Positions 58,839-64,000 of a DNA stretch of 64,000 bases are shown piece after piece. How positions within the stretch are numbered: position 1 is the stretch's first letter; the number at the start of each line of letters is the position of its first letter. The stretch lies in IMG/VR virus record IMGVR_UViG_3300025913_000021, positions 85,261 through 149,260 of that record; one strand, 5' to 3'. Position numbers and translations under genes: made by a program. Origin of the DNA: a virus. Below the pieces are notes generated by a model that saw only the letters and a program-made list of their open reading frames with translations, did not search any database and had not been told where the DNA came from.

Positions 58839-59486
58839 TCATCCGACCTTGATCGGAGGCAGCTCGATGCCACCCACGCGGATCGGAGGAACGTCGATGA
58901 TCGGCGTGTGCGACGGCTTCGGAGTCGGGCTCGGCGTCGGCGTCGGCGTCGGAGTGGGCGTCGGATTTGGACGCCCGGCCGAACCGCTGGACGACGGATT
59001 CGAGACCGGAGGCCGCGAGGGACCGCCTGCCGCGCGGCCACCCGAAGTCGGAGCCCCAGAGGTGAACCCCGGGAAGGTCGTGACCGTGGGTATGGCTGGC
59101 AGGGCCGGGATCGACTTCGGGTTCACGCCGAGCTTGATGAGCTTGCGCCGAAGCTGGTTGATCAGCTTGAGCTGGGCCCGGCTCTCCTGCTGCTCCTGGA
59201 GAAGGAGGCCCTGCTCGACGCGGAGCTGGTCGCTGAACGTCTTGATGGTCTCGCGGTCGGCGGCACGCTGGTCACGCAGCTCCTGCCGAGCGTGATCGTT
59301 CTGCGCGTTGAACCACAGCACGACGAGCACGAGGGCCACGGCGAAGATCGCGATGATGGCCAGCTCGCGCCGAGTGATGCGGTGCATCGCAGCGCGGAGG
59401 TGGAGCCGAGAGACGCGCGAGGCGACGACCGCGCTGGCCTCCAGGCGCTTCTGCTCGACCTGTCGGTCGAGGACGGTGCGGGTCAC
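58839..59486 (-). CDS. Membrane protein with coiled coil and Pro-Thr stalk
   Basis: 215 residues. A juxtamembrane RLEASAVVASRVSR motif (about 14-27) precedes a transmembrane helix (LAIIAIFAVALVLVVLWF, about 42-59). A coiled coil follows (about 65-115: QELRDQRAADRETIKTF), then a Ser/Gly/Pro-rich linker and a (PT)n stretch (about 175-190). This resembles a spanin-like or envelope-spanning architecture. The same motif is found in the protein at 3973-4398. Confidence 0.72.
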   Translation of the reverse strand: MTRTVLDRQVEQKRLEASAVVASRVSRLHLRAAMHRITRRELAIIAIFAVALVLVVLWFNAQNDHARQELRDQRAADRETIKTFSDQLRVEQGLLLQEQQESRAQLKLINQLRRKLIKLGVNPKSIPALPAIPTVTTFPGFTSGAPTSGGRAAGGPSRPPVSNPSSSGSAGRPNPTPTPTPTPTPSPTPKPSHTPIIDVPPIRVGGIELPPIKVG

Positions 59487-59523
59487 GGGAACTCCCCATT
59501 CCGGTGGGTGAGATGGATGGCTT

Positions 59524-59592
59524 TCAGTTCCCGTTCCAGCTACCGAGAGTGACCGCGCGCCTGCTTCCTGGCGGCTTGTACCTGGCAGTCAT
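59524..59592 (-). CDS. Possible 22-aa peptide downstream of the capsid gene
   Basis: ATG 59592 is preceded by GAGGTAAGGG and opens 22 codons (with TARYKPPGSRRAVTLGS) ending at TGA 59524-59526, 37 nt before the next gene start. A TTGAGA...TACGGC promoter-like pair lies upstream. The product is basic and Pro-rich. Could be a leader peptide or a microprotein; evidence is only the ribosome site. Confidence 0.35.
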   Translation of the reverse strand: MTARYKPPGSRRAVTLGSWNGN

Positions 59593-59703
59593 ACCAGTTT
59601 CCCTTACCTCGAACTAACAGCCGTAGGGCCAAAAGCCACCTTCTCAACGACTTTCTCCTGATCTGTGACAGACCGAACAGCCGATCATGTGTACCCAAAC
59701 GGA

Positions 59704-59735
59704 AGCGGCCCCCCACCCGAAGGTGAGGGGCCGCT
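59704..59735 (-). terminator. UUCG-loop terminator after the capsid gene
   Basis: A 14-bp stem with one G-U wobble and a C(UUCG)G tetraloop on the minus strand, 24 nt after the major capsid stop. Confidence 0.82.
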
Positions 59736-59758
59736 CCGACTGAGCCGTCCCGGGCAGC

Positions 59759-60697
59759 TTACGCCGCCTGGTTGCTGTCCACGATCCGGCGCGCACGCTC
59801 GGGGTGGTACACCAGCAGGCCGCTGTCGCGGCGAGCGATGTAGTGCCAGTACCAGTTGTCCAGGTCCTCGAACTCCTTGGACTTGAGCCCGCCGAAGAAT
59901 GCGAACTTGCCCGTGTCGCGGGCCATGATCCACATCTCGTTGCCGGGGAGGTACGGCAAGCCGTCCTCGTCCTTGTAGTTGCGGAGCCGGACGATGGTCG
60001 CGCCCCGGTACGTGCCCAGGACGCCCTTCTGGCGGATCTCCTCCAGGGTCTCGACGCCGTAGCCCTCGAAGTCCACGATCTGGTCCACCATCGTGGGGCG
60101 ACCCACGATGACGACCTCGCCCGTGCGAGAAGCGTCGGAGACCGCGCGGATCGCGTTGTCCACCGCTGCCTTGGACAGGCCCGGCGCGGTCACCTCGTAC
60201 GGGGAACCCGTCGGGATGGCCTCGGACAGCACGGTGTGGATGCGGCGATTGATCTCCGCGTCCATCCGCTGGATGGCGAGATCACGGAGGGTCGAGGCCG
60301 ACTCCGTGAAGTTGTTCTGGAACTTGTCCTCGAAGTCCGAGACGTGGACACCGATCATGTCGCGAGGGATCTCGGACACCTCGGCGCTCATCTGGCTGGC
60401 CTCGATGTAACCACCGCGAGCCATCCAGAACGCCTTGAGACCGGTCGCCTCACGGATGAAGATGCGACCGTTGAAGTCGGTCGTCTCCGTCTCGATCCAG
60501 CGATCGACCAGCGTCTCGTACTCGAAGCCGAGGAGGATGGATTCCGTCAGCTCCGCAGCGAACTCCGCGCGCCACTGCGGGTTGCTCCAGTGCTGCTTCG
60601 CCTCCTCGTTCGCCCGCTCGGTGATCTCGCGCTTCGCGCGCTTGTCCTCGGCAGTGCGCCCGAAGGCGTCCACCATCTTCTTGGTGATGTCAGACAT
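59759..60697 (-). CDS. Major capsid protein
   Basis: 312 residues. The N-terminal helical region (DAFGRTAEDKRAKREITERANEEA) is followed by HK97-like features: VDRWIETETTDFNGRIFIREA (E-loop-like), IPRDMIGVHV, MDAEINRRIHTVLSEAIP, and VEVV..GRPTMVDQIVDF as a P-domain-like pattern. Neighbours (scaffold, decoration, terminator) and level of context confirm the capsid role. Confidence 0.85.
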   Translation of the reverse strand: MSDITKKMVDAFGRTAEDKRAKREITERANEEAKQHWSNPQWRAEFAAELTESILLGFEYETLVDRWIETETTDFNGRIFIREATGLKAFWMARGGYIEASQMSAEVSEIPRDMIGVHVSDFEDKFQNNFTESASTLRDLAIQRMDAEINRRIHTVLSEAIPTGSPYEVTAPGLSKAAVDNAIRAVSDASRTGEVVIVGRPTMVDQIVDFEGYGVETLEEIRQKGVLGTYRGATIVRLRNYKDEDGLPYLPGNEMWIMARDTGKFAFFGGLKSKEFEDLDNWYWHYIARRDSGLLVYHPERARRIVDSNQAA

Positions 60698-60715
60698 TGG
60701 CTAATCCACCCCCTC

Positions 60716-61267
60716 TCAGAAGGTGAAGCGGGCTTCGCAGAGCCCGGTGACGTTGTTGACGAACTCCACCTGGAGCCAGCCGTTGGAGGCGTTGCCCTCG
60801 ACCCAGAGGCCGTTGGCACCGGGAGTCAGGTAGTCGCCGACCGCGATGCTCGGGGTAGCGCCCCCGAGGCCGGTGACCATGCTGACGCCCGCCTGGACGC
60901 GGCCGTCGTACAACGGCTTGTCCTGCGTGTTCCGGAACCAGACCTTGACGCCCGGTCCGTGGACCATCTGCGCCATGCGACCCAGCGGAGCCACCTGGAA
61001 GGGCGGGTCGTACTGGGTGGTGAGGAACGGGTCCACACCCTGGAACTGGATGTGCTCGTACACGACGATCCCCGAAAGGGCGGTCGGCGCGGCAGAGCTG
61101 GACGGCCGGACGAGCTGGCCGGGGTTGCTCGGGTCCACCGCGACGGCGGTGCCGATGCGGAAACCGCTGGCATCCGCGCCGGACAGACCGCTCGCCGGGA
61201 CCTTGTTGCGGCCGTCCCGGATGATGCCGGTGAAGTCGCGGAACCCGAAGTTACGGGTGTAGCTCAT
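60716..61267 (-). CDS. Capsid decoration / stabilisation protein
   Basis: 183 residues, beta-rich, with Gly/Ser/Thr loops (YTRNFGFRDFTGIIRDGRNK, VTGLGGATPSIAVGDYLT). Lies between scaffold and capsid genes, the usual slot for decoration proteins (head protein type). No motif decisive. Confidence 0.65.
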   Translation of the reverse strand: MSYTRNFGFRDFTGIIRDGRNKVPASGLSGADASGFRIGTAVAVDPSNPGQLVRPSSSAAPTALSGIVVYEHIQFQGVDPFLTTQYDPPFQVAPLGRMAQMVHGPGVKVWFRNTQDKPLYDGRVQAGVSMVTGLGGATPSIAVGDYLTPGANGLWVEGNASNGWLQVEFVNNVTGLCEARFTF

Positions 61268-61285
61268 GTCTCGTGCCTCCTTTCC

Positions 61286-61846
61286 CTACTCGGCGGGACC
61301 GAGCCCGAGCGCGGCGCGGCGAGCCGAAGGCTGCTGACCGGTCTGGCTGTCCCGGGTACCCGTGACGGCGGATGCCGTCTCGGTGGTCGTGACGGTGGAG
61401 GTGCCGCCCTTGGCGACCTTCCACTCGTCGAGGCGTTCCGCCCAAGCGGCCTCGTCGGCCTCGGCCCACTTGCTGGCCCGCTCGGTGATGAACTCCTCGG
61501 TGAACAGGCCCAGGTTCCGAACCTGCGTCGCGCGAGCGCTGGCGAGTTCCGCCTTGGCGGCGGCAGCGGCCTTCTCCTCGGCCTCGGCCTTGAGAGCGGT
61601 CGCCTCGTCCTGCGCAGCCTTGAGAGCCACCTGCGCGGTGTCGAGTTCGCCGTTGATGCGCTCGTTCTCCTTGCTCGCCGCTTCGAGCGCGCTCGACTTC
61701 TCGGTGAGCTGCTCGGTGAGGGTCGCGACCTGCTTGGCCAGATCGTCGCGCTCGGTGGTCAGAGATGCGGTCGCGTCACTGACGGCCTTGGCGAGGAGGG
61801 CCTCGTGGGTCTCCGTGGAGATGGACTTCACGTCGTCGGTTTCCAT
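61286..61846 (-). CDS. Nested scaffold from an internal in-frame start
   Basis: The ATG at 61846 (METDDVKSIS) lies in the same frame as the longer gene. AGGAGG is at 61862-61857, 10 nt upstream. It would give a 186-residue coiled-coil protein lacking the DUF6582-like domain, like the lambda C/Nu3 arrangement. Internal initiation is a prediction. Confidence 0.5.
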   Translation of the reverse strand: METDDVKSISTETHEALLAKAVSDATASLTTERDDLAKQVATLTEQLTEKSSALEAASKENERINGELDTAQVALKAAQDEATALKAEAEEKAAAAAKAELASARATQVRNLGLFTEEFITERASKWAEADEAAWAERLDEWKVAKGGTSTVTTTETASAVTGTRDSQTGQQPSARRAALGLGPAE

Positions 61847-62377
61847 GTGCTTGGTTCCTCCTCTCGCTGCTGCGTCAGGGCGGTTGCCGGTCGCGTCCCG
61901 CTTCCCAGGAGTGACATCGGAGCCACTCGCGGGTGAATCAACTTCCGCCTTCTCGGACGACTTCTTGGCGGCAGGCTTGGCAGCCGGGGCGTTGGCCTCG
62001 GCAGCCTTCTTTTCCGCCTCGACGCCGAACTTCTTGAGTGCGGCGGCGATCTTCGTTCGGATGGTCGAGAGCTGATCCGCCGAGTAGTTGGCGGCGTTCG
62101 CCTCTTGGTGGATGTAGGACCACGCAGCTCGTGCGTGGGCCTCGGTGTCGATGGGGTAGCGCTTCTTCCCGTCCTTCTGGTAGCCGGGGTCCGCGTACTG
62201 CACATCGCCGTACGGCTTCTTGGCATCGGCGAGTTCGAGGCGGTCGTAACCGGAGGGGATCCCGTCGCCCGTCATTGCCCAGTCCGCACAGAAGGGACAC
62301 ACGTCAGAGTCGTGCCGGGCATCTTCCGGAGCCCGAAGAAGGAGCGCGTCATGGATATCCAGCGCGGTCTCCAACAT
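61286..62377 (-). CDS. Scaffold protein with N-terminal DUF6582-like domain
   Basis: 363 residues; ATG 62377 follows GGAGGTACTC. An N-terminal Cys pair (CPFC) precedes YGDVQYADPGYQ...YPIDTEAHARAAWSYIHQ (about 55-95), as in DUF6582 domains of phage proteins. After a Lys/Ala/Ser-rich linker, a long coiled coil (about 210-290) typical of scaffolds is followed by a charged C-terminus. Fused protease-scaffold architectures are known, so the N-terminal part may be a maturation-related domain. Confidence 0.75.
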   Translation of the reverse strand: MLETALDIHDALLLRAPEDARHDSDVCPFCADWAMTGDGIPSGYDRLELADAKKPYGDVQYADPGYQKDGKKRYPIDTEAHARAAWSYIHQEANAANYSADQLSTIRTKIAAALKKFGVEAEKKAAEANAPAAKPAAKKSSEKAEVDSPASGSDVTPGKRDATGNRPDAAARGGTKHMETDDVKSISTETHEALLAKAVSDATASLTTERDDLAKQVATLTEQLTEKSSALEAASKENERINGELDTAQVALKAAQDEATALKAEAEEKAAAAAKAELASARATQVRNLGLFTEEFITERASKWAEADEAAWAERLDEWKVAKGGTSTVTTTETASAVTGTRDSQTGQQPSARRAALGLGPAE

Positions 62378-62425
62378 GAGTACCTCCACGCTTATTCGCT
62401 CGGAACCGACGTACGTCCGTTTGAA

Positions 62426-63214
62426 CTAACGGCGTCCGAGGGTCACCACAGCGGCCATCAGGTGCTCCCATTCGCGGGCCGAGATGTCGCCGACCGACGC
62501 GGCCTGGCGGAAGGCGTCCTCGGTCATCTCGGCGTAGCGAGCGGCTTCCTCGCGCACCGCGTCCTCGAACACGTGCGCGCTCGCGCCCTGCCAGCCGGGC
62601 CGGGTCGGCGGGATGATCAGCGCGCCGCCACGGAAGATCGGGTTGACGATGTGCCGGATGCTGGAGCGCTCCATCAGGTGCGCGCAGTGCGTCTCGGTGG
62701 CCATGTACTCGAAGGTCTGGTCGCAGCCGTTCGGGCCCGCGCAGTGCAGGTGCGAGCCCCGACACTCCATCGAGTAGAACAACTGGCCCGCCTCGTCGGC
62801 CTGATCGACCAGCGCGGCCTCGAACGGGAACACGTGGCTCCACATCCCGGCCAGCGCCTCGATCTTCGCCGTGCCCTGCGCCGCCGCACCGTCGGAGTGG
62901 GTCAGCGGGATCGTCTGGGTCGAGGAGAAGAAACCGACGGGCGTCTGTTGCTTGTGCAGCATGTTCAGCGGGCTGTACTTGATGCTGTACTCGCCGATCG
63001 CGAGGTCGTCCTTCGTCCAGAACTGCGTGTTCGAGTTCGGGTTGTCGGCCTCCACGAAGTCGCCGACGATCCACTTGATGAAGGGGTTGGCCTTCTCGAC
63101 GGCGAAGTTGCTGGCAGCGGCCAAGTCCTCGCTGACCTCGACGCCCTGGCGCACCACGCGGGCGGCGTTGGTGAACATGAGCCGCCCACCGGTCTCGATC
63201 ACGAGCGTGTCCAT
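62426..63214 (-). CDS. Probable capsid maturation protease
   Basis: 262 residues. KDDLAIGEYSIKYSPLNMLHKQQTPVGFF (about 68-96) contains a His in the LNMLHK motif, and VDQADEAGQLFYSMECRG (about 137-154) offers a Ser. This order and position between portal-side genes and the scaffold resemble S78/U35-type prohead proteases. Zinc-like residues follow (HLHCAGPNGCDQ). Catalytic assignment is tentative. Confidence 0.68.
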   Translation of the reverse strand: MDTLVIETGGRLMFTNAARVVRQGVEVSEDLAAASNFAVEKANPFIKWIVGDFVEADNPNSNTQFWTKDDLAIGEYSIKYSPLNMLHKQQTPVGFFSSTQTIPLTHSDGAAAQGTAKIEALAGMWSHVFPFEAALVDQADEAGQLFYSMECRGSHLHCAGPNGCDQTFEYMATETHCAHLMERSSIRHIVNPIFRGGALIIPPTRPGWQGASAHVFEDAVREEAARYAEMTEDAFRQAASVGDISAREWEHLMAAVVTLGRR

Positions 63215-63246
63215 ACGTGCTGGATCGGTCGTGATCGAGCCCGGAC

Positions 63247-63627
63247 TTAGGACGGCGTGACCGCCTGCGACGCGCTCTTGGCCGACTCGACGCCCGCCTC
63301 GTCCACGTAGCTGACCGAGAGGTTGACCTGCTGGCCGGTCGTGAGCCCGCTGACCGTGGCCGTGCTGTTCCTGGTCGAACCCAGCTTGGTCGAGCCGTTG
63401 TAGATGTTGTAGCTGCCGCTGTCCCCGGCCTTGTCGTCCCAGGCCAGGCTGACCGTGGTGGCCGTGTGGCCAGTGACCTTGAGGCCGCTCGGCGGGGTCG
63501 GCGCGTTGAGGTCGGTCACCTCGTTGCCCTCGCCGTACGCGAAGCCGAACGGCAGCGAGTTGACGTTCTGCTTGTGCGGGTCGGGATAACCGCTCGGCAC
63601 CATGAAGGTGCCCTCACCGCCTGCCAT
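63247..63627 (-). CDS. Fibronectin type III domain protein
   Basis: 126 residues. From about 38 to the end, APTPPSGLKVTGHTATTVSL then YNIYNGSTKLG, TATVSGLTTGQQVNLSVSYV follow the FN3 beta-sandwich pattern. FN3 domains are common surface decorations of phage virions and may bind cell-surface sugars. Start ATG in a TGATG overlap. Confidence 0.82.
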   Translation of the reverse strand: MAGGEGTFMVPSGYPDPHKQNVNSLPFGFAYGEGNEVTDLNAPTPPSGLKVTGHTATTVSLAWDDKAGDSGSYNIYNGSTKLGSTRNSTATVSGLTTGQQVNLSVSYVDEAGVESAKSASQAVTPS

Positions 63628-64000
63628 CAGCTACCTGCCTTCATCGCGGTGGCCCGCGCCTTGACCGGGTTCATGTTGTGCGCGACCTGGAGGTGGTTGA
63701 TGAGGCCCTGCTGTGTGGAGAAGGTCCGCTTGTCCACGGCGCACTCGTAGACCGTCTTGTTCGGTCCCGGTGCGGCAGCGGCCGTCTGGACCGTCTTGCC
63801 GAACGTTCCCGTGGGGAACGGGCCGACGCCTTCGCCCGCGCCGGACATGAGGTCCGAGACGACCTTGAGCGCGGTCGCCGCCTGGTCCTTGTCCTCGTCG
63901 TCGCACGTGGCCAGGTACATCGCCAGTGCCTGCCAGGCCGACATGAGCAACTGCTGCTGCCCCGGGGTGTCGTCCTGGTCGGCAGCGTCGGCCACCAACG
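63627..64000 (-). CDS. Partial gene with C2H2-like half finger
   Basis: At least 123 residues; the frame is still open at the window edge, so the start is outside. Near the C-terminus YECAVDKRTFSTQQGLINH then QVAHN follow a C2H2 finger spacing, but the second Cys is replaced by Asp. A helical region precedes it. Function unknown; it lies just before (5' of) the FN3 gene. Confidence 0.6.
   Translation of the reverse strand, partial: LVADAADQDDTPGQQQLLMSAWQALAMYLATCDDEDKDQAATALKVVSDLMSGAGEGVGPFPTGTFGKTVQTAAAAPGPNKTVYECAVDKRTFSTQQGLINHLQVAHNMNPVKARATAMKAGS

Noticed and set aside
59804-61936. 710-codon open frame on the + strand
   Set aside because: Antisense shadow of the capsid, decoration and scaffold genes.
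1-64000. CRISPR array, insertion sequence or integrase/att site
   Set aside because: No regularly spaced direct repeats, transposase or tyrosine/serine recombinase motifs were seen.

Overview
This window looks like the genome of a tailed, long-tailed (siphovirus-type) bacteriophage of a high-GC Gram-positive host, most likely an actinobacterium. The reasons are the GC-rich sequence with strong GC3 bias, densely packed genes joined by GTGA/ATGA/TGATG stop-start overlaps, leaderless-type promoters in which a TANNNT box ends 7 nt before the start codon, and a mycobacterial-type dCTP deaminase. No integrase, host gene or insertion sequence is visible. I cannot name the phage or host from sequence alone.

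Layout. (1) 1-3852, + strand: a tightly coupled operon of small proteins, several with zinc-ribbon cysteine pairs, a metallophosphoesterase, and a FliA/WhiG-type sigma factor with its own promoter. (2) 3782-5768: two small minus-strand genes (one single-pass membrane protein), then a short + strand run with two more leaderless-type promoters, ending in a strong bidirectional hairpin (5771-5803). (3) 5831-6140: a structure-rich non-coding stretch (possible new ncRNA) next to tRNA-Pro(UGG) and tRNA-Trp(CCA), both minus strand. (4) 6205-21528, minus strand: metabolism and replication. It holds an HNH nuclease, a nucleotidyltransferase-like protein, a LysM endolysin, dCTP deaminase, a GT25 glycosyltransferase, a probable Acb2-type anti-CBASS protein, a B12-dependent ribonucleotide reductase, a primase-helicase, an SSB-like protein with an acidic tail, a Sak4-like ATPase, a NlpC/P60 hydrolase, a LexA-like DNA-binding protein and a Cas4/RecB-like exonuclease. 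(5) 21734-23633: holin and membrane proteins. (6) 23725-47065, minus strand: tail fibres and baseplate-type proteins, the 2427-residue tape measure protein, tail assembly chaperones with a programmed -1 frameshift, and the major tail protein. (7) 47136-49810: head-tail connector genes with a 57-residue membrane protein among them. (8) 49854-58835: fibre genes sharing repeated modules, then three glycosyltransferases and a methyltransferase, then unknown structural-region genes. (9) 58839-64000: membrane protein, major capsid protein, decoration protein, scaffold with a likely nested internal start, protease candidate and an FN3 protein, ending in a gene cut by the window edge.

How it fits together. 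Almost everything from 64000 down to about 5980 is transcribed leftward, punctuated by hairpin terminators after the capsid gene (59704-59735), the major tail gene (45683-45710), the winged-helix gene (19161-19193), the SSB gene (16904-16940) and upstream of the RNR gene (13687-13714). The rightward genes probably form a separately controlled regulatory block that includes the phage sigma factor. The most novel signals are the cloverleaf-like RNA at 5853-5955, a palindromic operator filling the spacer of the exonuclease promoter, a hairpin and hexapeptide ORF in front of the holin, the fibre/glycosylation island beside the capsid genes, and the Acb2 candidate. Every intergenic stretch of more than 100 bp is covered by a feature or finding; no gene-free stretch exceeds about 300 bp.
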